DNA from: Rhizomys pruinosus
Lineage: Eukaryota > Chordata > Mammalia > Rodentia > Spalacidae
Reading direction: 5' to 3'
Length of the DNA: 64,000 nt
Assembly (NCBI GenBank): GCA_009823505.1
Contig: VZQC01013712.1
Coordinates: 888,727 to 952,726, forward strand
This document shows, one piece after another, positions 21,712 through 34,170 of this stretch; position 1 is the stretch's first letter, and every line of letters begins with the position of its first letter. Under the pieces are notes generated by a model. It saw only the letters and a list, made by a program, of their open reading frames with translations. It was not told the DNA's origin and made no database searches. A program made the translations under genes and the position numbers.

Positions 21712-21826
21712 TCAGTCTTCCTCCCTCCCTCTCTCCTTGCATCCCTGCCTCCTTTCATTCTCTCCTTCTGTCTCCTTTCTTTTCTTATGTTTATTTCTCC
21801 TGTCCTTCCTTTCAGTTCTTCTCCTT
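21712..21826. repeat. CT-rich low-complexity tract
   Basis: Polypyrimidine sequence of CTTCC and CTCC units. Confidence 0.8.
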
Positions 21827-22700
21827 TAAATGAAAACAAAAATGAGTTCTATATTGGTTTGTCCATGAAAACTGTAAATCCACCTAATTATGCTGACAAT
21901 TTTACAATGAATTGGTTTGGTTAATTTTGATTTTAAAACAATGCTACCAACAGCAATTATTTTATTTAGCTGTGTGTGCCGAAATGATTTTGCACTATCT
22001 TCAATCTTTTCCTTACAGTGTGTGGGTTTATGGGATGAGTGTTGATAATGAAGAGAGAAAGAGCCTTATTTTGGCGAGACTTATCATTTTTTTCCATCTT
22101 ATCTAATGTCAGAATTCTTCCTTTCAGCTAGTTGATTTTTATATGACTTAACCTTAGTCCTATAATACAGTGATATGATTTTCATCTAACAGTGCCAATA
22201 TGCTAAGTAAAATTTTAAGTCACTTTGTACACTATCCAATCAGACAAGGATAATCATCATAATTTTCCCAAGAATGATCATTAGAGCAGTATGTATTAAG
22301 CTTACTATAAAGACAGTTCTGATGGGTGTAGACTACAGAAAAGAAAGCAGCATTTTGAGCAGCTCTCCAGATTTCATGTATGAGCTTCTTAGTCAGATAT
22401 CTTAGTAAAACATCAAAACTGCCATACAGGACTATTCCATTGTCAATACTTCCCAGCTTTATGTCTGTGATCCATAGACTATCATTTGTAATAAATAGTT
22501 TTATTTTATTTAATGCTTAAAAGATGAATTTAACTGTGTTAATATTTTTATTCTTTACCTTATATGAATTCTGTAGTGGAGTTTTTAGCATCTCCACTTT
22601 TCAGAAATATTAAATAATAGAGTGGGTTCTTGGACCAAATTCTGTGAAAATTCTATCATACACTGCAGTGAAAATACCCAATTCTGTGAAAATACTATCA
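21827..22700. other. AT-rich DNA with a small tandem duplication
   Basis: No gene. The sequence AATTCTGTGAAAATNCTATC is repeated at 22638 and 22680, extending into the next element. Confidence 0.45.
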
Positions 22701-22705
22701 TATAC

Positions 22706-23050
22706 TGCAATAGTCAACAAACTTGTTCTACATAGAGCCAGATACAAAATATTTCAGGCTTTGCAGGCCATACAGCCTTTGGTGCAACAAATTAACTATG
22801 TCATTGTAGACTCAAAGTAGCCTGAAATAATTCAAAAGTAAATTAACAACTGTGTTCTAATGAAAGTTTATTTTCAGATACTAAAATTTAAATATCCTAT
22901 TATTTTCCCATGCTATTAAATATTATTCTTGTTTTTGTTCTTTTCAATCACTTAAAATGTGAAAACCATTCATAGCTAATGGATCATAGAAAAACAGGTG
23001 TCAGCTAGATTTAGCTTGTGAGACCATAATTTGCCAGCCACTAATCTATG
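22706..23050 (+). mobile_element. Ancient hAT-Charlie-type DNA transposon relic
   Basis: Follows the widespread mammalian element order: 'gtcaacaaacttgttctac', 'gagccagatacaaaatattt', 'aggctttgcaggccatac', 'tgaaagtttattttcag', ending 'tttgccagccactaatc'. The family is inferred from the pattern; the exact MER name is not asserted. Confidence 0.6.
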
Positions 23051-23600
23051 ACATCTTAAAAGTTTGCAGAGCATACACAAACCACAGAATTAAAGAATTC
23101 CATCAGCCATGCTACATTTTCTTAATGCCTCAATATAAGTAAATCATTCAGTCACACATCCAAGGCTTTTCTGGAGGTATTTTTCAATTCAGTGCCATAT
23201 ATGTACTGATTTTATCTGGTACAAGCTAATCCTTTTCTAAGAATCTATTCAAATATTCAAACATTCACTGAACAAGCTTGTATTATTGAATTATTTATTT
23301 TTTTAAGCCTGGTTCCTCTTTACTTCTCATACCATGCCAAAGATCTGCCCACCTTGCCAACACTTGTTTTATAACATATTCATCCTCCAGCAGCTTTAGG
23401 GCATCTTTACAAGACAATTAATGATTTATAAAAATAACAAATATGTATCCTTTTAATGTTAGAGTGATTGGAAGATTATGGGATTGTCAATGATTTCAAC
23501 AATGGACAATGCTACTAAAAAGTTCTGAGACATTTCTATACATGCCAAGTGATTCCCCATTTTCACTTTCTTGATACATTTAAGCATTATTCTTTCCCTT
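23051..23600. other. AT-rich DNA without recognised feature
   Basis: Nothing named. The minus-strand open frame 23459-23680 overlaps the L2-like end and is not a gene I recognise. Confidence 0.4.
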
Positions 23601-23715
23601 GCATCCCTCTCCATAGAGATAATGAAATCTAGAACAGCAAAAGCCCTGTTTTCTACTGCTTGGCATAGGATCTGACACATAGTAGGTACTCACTTGTTGG
23701 ACTGACTGAATTGTT
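23600..23715 (+). mobile_element. L2 3' end fragment
   Basis: Contains 'cacatagtaggtactcac' followed by 'gttggactgactgaa', the typical L2 3' terminus. Confidence 0.6.
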
Positions 23716-24490
23716 AACTTTCCTAGCCTAGCTGCTAATATACAGAGTCACCATGGATCATGGATGTTGATGTTTAATCAAAACATAAATTATTTTCTTC
23801 AAAATGATTTTTAGAAATCTTCAAAATCCTGTAATATCAATTTTTTTTACTGTTTTGAATAAGAGAAAAATCAGGAGTTGTTTTCTAAGCTTCTTCTATT
23901 TTCAAGGAAACACATGTAGGCTAGAAAATTTATTCTGCCAACTTTGAAGATTGGTACCTTAGAGGATTTCTCAAGCTAGTATATGTATTGAGGATCAGGG
24001 GATATCTAGTGTTATCTTCTGGCAGGGGGAAACAGTATAATTATTTCTGAGTATGCTGGGCTTGGATTTTCATTCTGTGTGCATTGCTTCTTGGATAAAT
24101 ATGAGGAAGAAGGTAGTTAAGACTGAAGTTTTGGATGTAGTTTTCCTATATATCTGCAGGACTTCAGTATGGTTATATCATCAACTCTGCAATATAATAC
24201 CGTCTTTCTTCACAAGATGGACAGAAACAATTTGTGAATAGTTCAATAAAAACTTTTCATCATTAACAAAGTCAGTTCAAAGCATTTGCCTTACATAGTG
24301 TTGGGATAGAATTGTCTTCAATTTTGGAAAAAGTGAAAAGGAACATAAAAGAAAGTATAGAATGAGGGGAAGTTGTTATTTCAGTAAGTAAAACAAAGCA
24401 TATACCTGAAATATTTCCACAGATGGATACACCACTACAAGTAGGAACAAGTAGCAAAATAATATTTAAATTATTAGAAAGAATTACAAA
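23716..24490. other. AT-rich DNA without recognised feature
   Basis: Nothing recognised. Confidence 0.4.
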
Positions 24491-24494
24491 CCAT

Positions 24495-24585
24495 TCATTT
24501 CAAAAAAGTTTATTGAGCAGTTATTACATGTAAAGTAGACAAATACAGTGGTACCATGTTTGGACAAGTGCTAGGAAAATAATAA
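24495..24585 (+). mobile_element. MIR/L2-like relic
   Basis: 'gtttattgagcagttattac' ... 'tggacaagtgctagg' resembles the 'ttattgagcacctactatg ... gtgctagg' motif of MIR/L2. Confidence 0.45.
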
Positions 24586-24925
24586 AATGTGAAGAAGAAA
24601 TGAGAAGATGCATGAAGAGCAGTTCACAGCCTAATATCTTCACCATTTTACAAGATCAATAATAGTATAGAGACTATAATAACATAATAATGTAATGTAA
24701 TGTAAATATGTAACATTTAGTCTCTAAAGAGACCAAATGAAATCTCAATGAAACATGACATTTGTCTAAGAATGCTACCAGCTAATTATGTATCTTCTTC
24801 ACCTCACCCTATTTTAGATACAAACATTGTTGTTGTGGTATGGAACAGCTTTTATAAATGGTAATATTTCTCCCAGTACAGAAATAACCTTCTTCAGATA
24901 TTAAAGATTAGCTAGTGATTTGCAG
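24586..24925. other. AT-rich DNA without recognised feature
   Basis: Nothing recognised apart from short TAATG repeats near 24690. Confidence 0.4.
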
Positions 24926-25095
24926 AATGGAATGGAACTAACATTTATTGAGCATTTTCTCTGAACTAGATGGTTTGCATATGCTATTTCTTTTCATTCA
25001 TCTAATAGTGCCATGAGGTCTTTGTTGACATTTTTTGTAGATGAATAGACAGATATTAAAGAAGGTTAAACAGCTTGAAAGGTGACAAAGTTTGA
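24926..25095 (+). mobile_element. MIR SINE
   Basis: Order 'acatttattgagcattttc', 'catctaatagtgccatgagg', 'agatgaatagacag', 'gttaaacagcttg' matches MIR closely. Confidence 0.75.
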
Positions 25096-25184
25096 GAAGA
25101 CTCAAAAGTAAAGTTATTTTCTTTCTGCAATCCATGTCCATGTTGTTGTTTCATGATTCTACTCAGTCATATAAATTATTACAT

Positions 25185-26190
25185 AGACCTCGGCTTCCAC
25201 CACAGGCCAGACCAGATAGGAGCAGGCCCATGCTGCTGGGAGCTCACGTCTTCAGGGACACTGAGGCAGCAGCCAGGTTGCTGATACAGGGGCCAAATCG
25301 CCCCCCCCAGTCAAACTAAAGGAACAGACCTACATTACAACGAAGAAACAACTGAGTATCACATCAGATTACAAACAAAACAAATCAAATCCACATGCCA
25401 AAAGCACAAAGAAAAATCAACAACATGGGAAAAGGAAATAAAAAATCTCCATCAAACTCTATCAGTTTTATAGAGGACTCCAACAATGAGACCTCCCTGG
25501 AGGTAAACCAGGACATAGATCTTAAAAGAACAATCATAGATATACTCAAAGAAATCAATGACCTAAAGGGAGAGAATGACAAAGTCTGGAAGGAAATGGA
25601 AACACTGAAAAAATCTCATGCTGAAATGAAAAAGGAAACTGAAAAACTAAGAGGGGAGAATGGTCAACTCCAGAAGGAAATGTAAATACTAAAGGAATCT
25701 CAGGCTAAAATGAAAAAGAAAATTGAACACTCATCCAGTCAACAGGAAAAGGCAAGAGCAAGCATCAGTAACAGAATGGATGAAACAGAAAATATAATAT
25801 CAACCCTAGAAGATAATGTGGAAGAACTGAAGAGCTCAAGCAAAGACTATGAAAAATTAAAAAAAACAAAAACAAAAAAAAAAAACAAAACCAGGAGTGG
25901 AATAATCAGGAAATGTGGGACAAAATGAAGAGACAAAACCTCTGTATTATACGTATAGAGGAAGGAGAAGAATCCCATGACAATGATATGCATCAGATCT
26001 TCGACAGAATTATAGAAGAAAATTTCCCCAAATTGAAAAAAAGACACACTCATATAAATACAAGAAGCACATAGAACACCAAATAGACACCATCGGAAAA
26101 GAAACTCCCCATGCCATAATGATATGGTAATCAAAACTCTAGATGGTGTCAGTCAGAGTGTTTTGTCACAGAATTGAAGACAAACTACAA
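25185..26190 (+). mobile_element. Composite L1, part 1: 5' UTR and ORF1
   Basis: The 5' UTR-like part (25185-25394) is GC-richer than its surroundings. ORF1 starts at 25395 (MPKAQRKINNMGKGNKK) and is open for 96 codons. It continues after a stop as a second frame from 25710. The sequence is rich in K/E heptads typical of the ORF1p coiled coil. The RNA-binding C-terminal half is lost at the junction with the ACTR8 pseudogene. ORF1p is the L1 RNA chaperone; this copy is dead. Confidence 0.8.
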
Positions 26191-27791
26191 CATGGTCTAA
26201 AAAGATGTCGAATCGTACAATACGAATTCCTGTGTCACCAGAACAAACACGTTCCTACAACATGCAGATGAGGCCTGCAGTTTTGGATCACTGTTCTGTA
26301 AATAAGTGGACAAACACATCTCATCATCCTGAGTATTTGGTAGGAGAAGAGGCCTTGTATGTTAATCCATTGGACTGTTACAATATCCACTGGCTTATCA
26401 GAAGAGGTCAGTTAAATATTCACCCAAGACCTGGGGGCTCCCTCACAGCTGTTCTGGCAGATATCAAAGTAATATGGTCTCATGCAACACAAAAATACTT
26501 GGAAATTCCACTGAAAGACTTAAAGTATTATAGATGTATCTTGTTGATTCCTGATATCTATAAGAAACAGCATGTGAAATTACTGGTGAATATGATCCTG
26601 ATGAAGATGGGCTTTTCAGGGTTTGAGGTCTATCAGGAGTCTGTGTGTGCCACCTTTGGGAGTGGCTTAAGCAGCACCAGTATTGTAGATGTTGGGAACC
26701 AGTAGATGAGCTTGTGCTGTGTGGAAGATGGGGTATCTCATCAGAATACTCGGCTTTGTCTTACATGGGGACTCTGATGTGTCTAGATGTTTTTACTGGC
26801 TCATGCAGCGAGCAGGGTTCCCTTAAAGAGAATGGCAGTTAATAAATAAAATGGATTGTCCTCTTCTGCAGCACCTTAAGGAAACTTTTTGTCATTTAGA
26901 TCAGGATATTTCTGGGCTTCAGGAACATGAGTTTCAGATTCGGCACCCAGATTCTCCTTCCCTGCTTTACCAGTTTTGATTAGGAATGGCATTGCTTTAC
27001 CCAGCAACTTTTGGGACTGTTGGACAGAAAATGACAACTCTGCAGCACAGATCCCAAGACGATCCCAAGGATCCTCATGAGGAGCATTACCTGCTGGACA
27101 CACAGAGCAAGCAAGAACAGTCTGCAAAAGCTACTGCTGACCTAAAGTCTGCGTTCAAGCCCATTGGATTTGAAGTGGATCTCTGTGACCAGTCCTCTGA
27201 TCTTCCAGAAACACTCCATTCCCAGGAGGTGGATTTGGGCTCTTCCCAGGGAGACTGTCTGATGGCTGGCAATGACTCTGAAGAGGCCCTTACTGCACTG
27301 ATGTCCAGGAAAACTGGCATCTCTCTGTTTGAACAAAAAGCCCTGGGCCTGGATAAGGCTATCCTTCACAGCATAGACTGCTTTTCATCTGATGATACCC
27401 AAAAGATGTACAGCTCCATCCTGGTTGTGGGAGGTGGTTTAATGTTTCATAAAGCTCATGAATTTCTGCAGCGCAAAATTTTAAACAAAATGCCACCTTC
27501 ATTCAGGCAGATTACTGAAAACATGGATGTGATCACAAGGCCCAAGGACATGGATCCACGGCTGATTGCCTGGAAAGGAGGGGCTGTGCTGGCCTGTTTG
27601 GATACCACACAGGAACTGTGGATCTATCAGCAAGAGTGGCAGTGCTTTGGTGTCCACATGTTAAAGGAGCCGGCTGCTTTCCTGTAGTGAAGACCAAAAC
27701 CAAATCTTCTTAAATAATATATGTATTTTAACTTACTGATCTTGCTGCATAATTTTCCTAGAAATAAATAAATTTCAACTTTATAAAAAAA
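26191..27791 (+). pseudogene. Actr8: Processed pseudogene of ACTR8 (actin-related protein 8), 5'-truncated
   Basis: Intronless copy of ACTR8, the INO80-complex actin-related protein, starting near its residue 175 (SKKMSN...RIPVSPEQTRSYN) and running to the C-terminus. Two long open parts remain: 26205-26705 (166 aa, with HHPEYLVGEEALYVNPLDCY) and 26986-27687 (233 aa, with SSILVVGGGLMFHKA and AWKGGAVLACLDTTQELW). Between them lie several stops, frameshifts and a deletion of about 10 codons around 26970 (the LGDEKLQAP part). A 3' UTR, AATAAA at 27763 and a short A-tail follow. Lack of introns and the A-tail mark L1-mediated retrotransposition. It lies inside an L1 in the same orientation. The parent gene is elsewhere; not expected to make functional protein. 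Confidence 0.93.
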
Positions 27792-29120
27792 GAAACAGAA
27801 TCCATCTTTCTGCTGTCTACAAGAAACACACCTCACCTTCAAGGACAGGCACCATCTTTAAGTGAAAGAATGGAAAAAATTATTTCAAGCAAATGGTACC
27901 AAAAAGCAAGCAGGAGTTGATATTTTAATATCAGACAAACTAGATTTCAAACTAAAACTAATCAGAAGAGATGAAGAGGGTCACTATACCCTTATCAAAG
28001 GATCAATCAACCATGAAGATCTCACAACCATAAACATATATGCAGCAAACACTGGAGCAGCAAAATTCATACACACAATCCTGAAGGACGTCAAGACACA
28101 GATCAATCCCAGCACACTAATAGTGGGAGACTTCGATACTCCACTGAGCCCATTGGACAGGTCAACTGGACAAGGAATAAACAGAGAGATCTGAACTGAA
28201 CAATACAATACACCAAATGGACCTAACAGACATCTACCAACTATTCCACACAAACACTAAAGAATGTATTTTCTACTCAGCACCCCATGGAACATTCTCC
28301 AAAATTGACCATATACTGGGATACAGACCAAACCTCAGCAAATACAAAAAAAAACTTGAAAATTGAAATAATTCCATTGTCTTATCAGATCACAGTGCAA
28401 TAAACCTTAATCAACACCAGAAAGAGCCCTACTAGGTACAAGAACAGAGGGAGACTAAAGAACACATTACTGAATAACGAATGGGTCAAAGGAGAAATAA
28501 AGAAAGAAATAAAACCATTCCTGGCACTAAATGAAAGGGATGATACAACACAGCAAAACCTATGGGATACCTTAAAAGCAGTCCTGAGAGGGAAATTCAT
28601 AGTCCTAAGTGCCTACATTAAGAAAACAGAAAGAGCACAAATAAATGACTTAACCCTGAAACTAAAAACACTTGTGAGGGAGCAACAAATATATCATAAA
28701 CTTGGCAGACAGGAAGAAATAACAAAAGTCAGAGCAGAAATCAATGAAACAGAAACAAAGAGAACAATACAAAAAGTCAACGACTCCAAGAGCTGGTTCT
28801 TTGAAAGGATAAACAAGATAGATAGACCTCTAGCCCAATTGACTAAAAGAAGGAAAGAACAACTCCAAATCAATCAAATTAGAGATGAAAAGGGAAGCAT
28901 CAGATAGTGAAAATATTCAGACAATCTTACAGGAATACTTCAAAAACCTATACTCTACTAAATTTGAAAAACTAAGAGAAATGGATGAATACCTGACATC
29001 ATAGAATCCACCAAGACTTAACCAGGAAGAGATCAACCAGTTAAATAGACCCATAATAAAGGAGGAAAAACCTTCCAACTAAAAAAAGCCCAGGTCCAGA
29101 TGGATTCACAGGCAGAATTC
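27792..29120 (+). mobile_element. Composite L1, part 2: ORF2 endonuclease and linker
   Basis: Starts in the endonuclease domain (CLQETHL-like position) and carries FQANGTKKQAG, the NIYAANTG block and VGDFDTPLSPLDRS (27862-28194). The usual GDFNTP reads GDFDTP here. The frame then breaks. The linker before reverse transcriptase follows, with the frame 28674-28907 (WFFERINKIDRPLAQLTK). It ends at GCAGAATTC, just before the fingers/palm region. About 0.65 kb of L1 (ORF1 C-terminus to ORF2 start) is missing between parts 1 and 2. Confidence 0.85.
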
Positions 29121-30295
29121 TTTTATTTTTTTTTATTGATGCTTTGTGTATTTCATACATCATTTTCCAATTTAGTTCAGGCATATTTCCCTTTCCCTTC
29201 CCACCCATCCCACCCCACCCCATCCCAGATCATGCATTCTGCCATAACTGTCCTGCATCTTTCTCTCAGTTTTTTTTCATTTTTTAGCAATAAATGATAA
29301 TTTATGAGTACAAGCATCCCTCATGTAAAAGCAATTTGCAGGCTGTTGTGCCCAAACCCCTGCAGCCCCGCCATCCAAGGGGGGAGGGCTTGTATGTTCA
29401 ATCAAGTTGATCAAATGAGTGTCCAGACTATATTGCTGTAGTTTCACCATTCACCCCAATTGCAACCCTTACATTCTACCATGCCCCCTCTTCCGCAGAT
29501 TGTTCCCTAGGCTTAGAAAAGGGGCACAGGCGGATGAGAAGCAAAACAGTCTACTTTCTCTGGAGCTGTTGTCTTGGACTCTGGTCAATTCTGGCTGTTT
29601 CCTTTCATGGGCTGACAGTTTGTCCAGGAATAACCTTTCGATCCTACTAATGAAGCACAAGCAATTAGATATATAGGTATTTAAACAGCACTAATAGTTA
29701 TGGTAGGTTACTTTGGTATAGACACACATGTTTGGATGGTATGTTAATCCATGAATTACATTTTTTCCTGTTAAATATGACAGGGTCTTACTGTGGCTTA
29801 TAACATCTCCTAACCTGTAGAGGATGTAAGCTTGTGGCATGGGTTATTTCTCCAAGGAGAGAGCCAATAGCCAATTAGATTTGGGATATACAGGCATATG
29901 GCTGCCTCTGCTGCACAGTATTTCCAGGCAGGTGAGGTGTAGCTGATGCTGATGGTGGAGTCTTGCTTGACTCAAGGAGACCCATATTTGCTTTATTAGT
30001 TTAGTGGCCTTTGGTAACACTCTCTGGTATCCCAGAGGCCATCTGTACACTTGCATGCGTGGTCTCAATACATCTTTCCCATGTTAACATCAGGTCTTCG
30101 GCAGCAGGGCCTTATCGCCTCTCTTCTTGCAGGTATCTCAGTTTAGAGGCAAGGAGCCTTTACCTTTTGTGGGGGCTTGGATCCCCTGGCCAACATCTCC
30201 TTGGTAGAATAATCCATTGCTGATGTCAGAGGTCCTGTATTAGTATATTTTGCTTAAGTGCATAGCTTAAGGACTTTAGTATTAAATTTGGTTCT
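29121..30295 (-). mobile_element. L1-tailed repeat, copy c, inserted in L1 ORF2
   Basis: Minus orientation, about 1.17 kb. The T-run and L1-type 3' UTR end are at left (29121-29270). The body is collinear with copy b over its whole length ('cctcttccgcagattgttcc', 'cctttcgatcctactaatg', 'cggcagcagggccttatcg'). It splits L1 ORF2 between the linker and reverse transcriptase. No clear long target duplication was seen. Open frames are short (for example minus 29844-30068) and match no family I can name. Confidence 0.75.
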
Positions 30296-32702
30296 AAGAA
30301 GACCTACAGCCACTACTACTCAAATTATTCAAGAGGATAGAAACAGTAGAAAAATCTCCCAAATTCCTTCACTGAAGCTAACGTCACTTTAATACCAAAA
30401 CCAGGCAAAGATATAACCATAAAAGAAAACTATAGACCCATTTTACTAATGAACATAGATGTAAAAATTCTCAACAAAATACTTGCAAACTGCATACATA
30501 TCCAAAAGATCATCCACCATGACCAAGATGGATTCATACCAGAGATGCAGGGATTGTTCAACATATGTAAATCATAAATATCATAAAACACATAAATGAA
30601 TGAAAGACAAAAAGCACATGGCCATCTCAATTGATGCAGAATGCAGAAAAGGCCTTCAACAAAATTCAGCATGCCTTCATGTTTAAAGTCCTGGAGGGAA
30701 TTGGACTGGAGGGAACATTTCTCAACATAATTAAAGCTTTATACAATAAACCCACAGCCAGCATTATCCTAAATGGGGAACACCTAGAAGTGTTCCCCTT
30801 AAAGTCAGGAACCCATCAAGGCTTCCCCAATCCTCACTCCTCTTCAATATAGTGCTTGAAATGCTCTGAGAGTAATAAGACAAGAAAAGGAAATCAGAAG
30901 GGTACCAGTTGGAAAAGAGGAAGTCAAACTATCCTTTTTTTGTAGATGACATGATAGTTTACATAAGGGATGCCAAAAACTTCACCAGAAAACTTCTAGA
31001 AACCATCAACAGCTTCTTTAAGGTGGCGGGATACAAAATTAACTTAGAAAAATTGGTAACCTTTCTTTATGCCAATAAGCAATTGGAGAAGGAATACAAG
31101 GAGACTTTCCCACTCACAGTAGCCTCCAAAAATAAATTATCTATGAACAATCCTGACCAAACACACCAAAAATCTCTGCAAAGAAAATTTTAAATCCCTC
31201 AAGAAGGAGATTGAGGAAGATACTAGAAGATGGAAAAACCTCCCATAGTCATGGATTAGAAGAATCAGTATAGTAAAAATGACCATCCTACCCAAAGTAA
31301 TATACATATTCAATGCATTCCCAATTAGAATCCCCACAAGCTTATTCACAGACCTAGAAAAAAAACATCATAAAGTTCATATGGAGAAACAAAAGACCTC
31401 AGATAGCCAAAAGCAACCCTGAGCAAAAAGAGCAATACAGTGGAGATTGCCATACCACTCTTCAAACTATATTACAGGCTATAGTCATAAAAATAGCCTG
31501 GTATTAGCAAAAAACAGGCCTGTAGTTCAATGGAACAAAATTGACGATCCAAACCCGAGCAGATCCAATTTCAGCCACAAAGGGGCCAAGAAGACTCAAT
31601 GGAGGAAAGACAGCATCTTTAGCAAATGGTGCTGGCATAACTGGATCACCACTTGTAGAAGAATAAAACTAAAACCCTACCTCTCATCATGTACAAAAAA
31701 TCAACTCCAAATGGATCAAAGACCTCAATGTGAAACACAAAACTCTGAAAATGATGGAAGAAAACATTGGTAGTATCCTACAAGACATAGGTATAGGAAA
31801 AGTCTTTCTAAATCAGACAGCAGCTGCATAAACAATAAGGTCAACAACTGACAAGTGGGACCTTATTAAACTCAAGAGCTTCTGTACAGCAAAATAAACA
31901 ATCAAAGAAGTGAAAAGAAAACCCACAGAGTGGGAGGAAACCTTCACCAGTGATACATCTGATAGAGCATTAACATCCAAAGTGTATAAACTACTCAAAA
32001 AACAAAGGAGGAAGAAATCAAATGACCTACACAAAAGATGGAATAAGATTTGCACAGAGACTTCACAAATGAAGACGTAAAGATGGCTGTGAAACATCTT
32101 AAAAATTGCTCAACATCGCTAATGATTAAGGAAATGCAAATTAAAAGCAACTTAAGATTTCATCTTATTCTTGTAAGACTAGTTATGGTCCAGTAAAGAA
32201 TGGATACCAAATGCTGGAGAGGTTGTGGGGAAAGGGGAACAGTCATCCACTGCTGGAGGGAATGCAAACTCATGTAACCCTTATGGAAAGCAGTGTGGAG
32301 AACTCTCAAGAAACTGAAAACGAGCCTACCACCTGACCCATTCATACTATTCCTGGGTATATGCCCACAGTACTCATCCTATCACAGAGATACATACACA
32401 TCTATGTTTATTGCAGCTCTCCTCATAGTAGCAAAGAGCTGGAAGCATCCCAAGTGTCCCTCAACAGAGGAGTGGATAGAAAATGATGAGGTGCATCTAT
32501 ACAATGGAATTCTATACAGTGGTAAAGAAAGATGGCATGATGAACTTTGCAGGTAAATGGGTGGAACTTGAAGCCATTATGTTAAGTGAAGTAACACAGT
32601 CCTAGAGAAACAAAGGATGAATGGTATCCCTCATTTGTGGATGCTAGTACCAAATCCATAGTTGAAAGGCAAGCTGAGAAAACTTAATGTTATATTTCTT
32701 TT
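30296..32702 (+). mobile_element. Composite L1, part 3: reverse transcriptase and C-terminal ORF2
   Basis: Degenerate ORF2. The finger motif region is near 30500 ([11 protein letters not shown]). The catalytic box FVDDMIVYI is at about 30940-30970, the usual LADD reading FVDD. AGYKIN lies near 31030. The C-terminal region has [17 protein letters not shown] and the CWRGCG-type cysteine motif (about 32210). Many stops and frameshifts are present. Ends at the nested L1 fragment. Confidence 0.87.
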
Positions 32703-33314
32703 TTTTTTCTTTTTTTATTTTAATTTTTATTGATTTTTGTGTATTTCATACATCATTTCTCAATTAAGTTCAGGCATATTCCCCTTACCCTTCCCCCCAC
32801 CCCACCTCACCCCAGGCCATGCATTCTGCCATAACTGTCCTGTATCTCTCAGTCCTTTTTTATGCTTAGGAATTCACATTTTCCTCCATTAATTTTATAT
32901 TACTCTAAAATATGGATACATATTCTTCACCCATATACAGTAATTACAGAGTCTGAGAATAATTGGTGGGTGGATTCTAGAGCCTGTTGAGAGATTCACA
33001 TTATACCAACATAGTTGCTTTCAGATAAACAAAAATATAACAATAATGTCATTCAGCTTGCCTTTCATCTGGGGGATTTGGTGCTAGCATCCACAAATGA
33101 GGGAAACCATTCTCTGTTTGTCTTTCTAGGACTGTGGTACTTCACTCAGCATAAAGGCTTTGAGCTCCATCCATTTACCTGCAAAGTTCATAATGCCGTC
33201 TTTCTTTACCACTGAATAGTGCTCCATTGTGTAGATGTACCACATGTTTGTCATCCACTCGTCTGTTGAGGGGCATTTGGGTTGGTTCCAGCTCTTTGCT
33301 ATTGTGAAGGGAAA
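32703..33314 (-). mobile_element. 5'-truncated L1 nested in the composite L1
   Basis: T-rich start, 3' UTR (32740-33040), then the ORF2 C-terminus on the minus strand (33126-33338 frame: AKSWNQPKCPSTDEWM...). An 11-bp direct repeat ATATTTCTTTT flanks it at about 32692-32702 and 33315-33325. A classic short L1 insertion. Confidence 0.85.
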
Positions 33315-33822
33315 ATATTTCTTTTCATCTGAAGGCAAGTATGCTGTTATAATGTGAATCCCTTAACAGGCTGTAGAATTAACTGACCACTTATTTTCAG
33401 ACTTTGTAATTGTGGTATATGTATGGAGGCTATGTATTCATGTATGAGTAATATAAAAGTAAAGGGAAAATGTGAACCCCTAAACACATCTAGGAATTAC
33501 CATACAGTTTATTTTCAAAGCTCATAATTTTGGTATATATGCGTTGTATATATAGGCATACTTTGGAGCAATTTAAATGGGAGGGAACAACAATGACAAA
33601 AAGACTGGATCAAAGAACTGTCTGAAACAGTTAATGTCTGCCCAAATAATAAACCTCTGTAGAGAAAAACTTTAAAAAACCAAAGATGCAAGACATGTAT
33701 GGCAGAATGCATGAACTGGGGTGGGGTGGGGGGCATGGAAAAAGGTGTGTCTAAATTTGACTGAGAAATGATGTATGAAACACAAAAAACACCAATAAAA
33801 TATTTTATTTAAAAAATTATTA
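33315..33822 (+). mobile_element. Composite L1, part 4: 3' UTR
   Basis: Resumes the outer L1: 'ctgttataatgtgaatccc', 'cttattttcagactttgtaa', 'aaagatgcaagacatgtatgg', a G-rich tract, 'aatgatgtatgaaacac' and 'caataaaatatttta'. Closes an L1 of about 8.6 kb including its insertions. Confidence 0.82.
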
Positions 33823-33839
33823 CATCAATAATTTTAATT

Positions 33840-33985
33840 TTGCTGGGCTTACCAGTGCACAAATCAATGCCAGTACTCAGGAGGAAGAGGCAGAGGATCC
33901 TTTAAGTTCAAAGTAAGCCTACTCTAGATTGTGAGCTCATAGCTAGCCAAGGCTGTAAAGACCAAGTCTGAGGGGAAAAAAAGCA
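33840..33985 (+). mobile_element. Diverged B1-like SINE
   Basis: Blocks 'tgccagtactcaggaggaag', 'tttaagttcaaagtaagcct' and 'taaagaccaagtctgagggg' follow the B1 order at low identity. Confidence 0.6.
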
Positions 33986-34004
33986 GAACAGAACAATAAA
34001 AGAA

Positions 34005-34170
34005 GGTCATTAAGAGCATTATTTTACTGCATCCTCAACTGATTATTGGATAAAATGCTGATCTATTATATAAAAGAGGAAATTAAAGCCAAGGAAGCTT
34101 AACTGTCTTTATCAAGTCACAAGACAAGTCAGTGTAAGATGCCATGATTCCCATATAATGATATTGAGGA
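34005..34170 (+). mobile_element. MIR-like relic
   Basis: 'tatataaaagaggaaattaaagccaagg' lies where MIR has its 'acagatgaggaaactgaggc' motif, followed by 'tcaagtcacaagacaag'. Confidence 0.5.
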
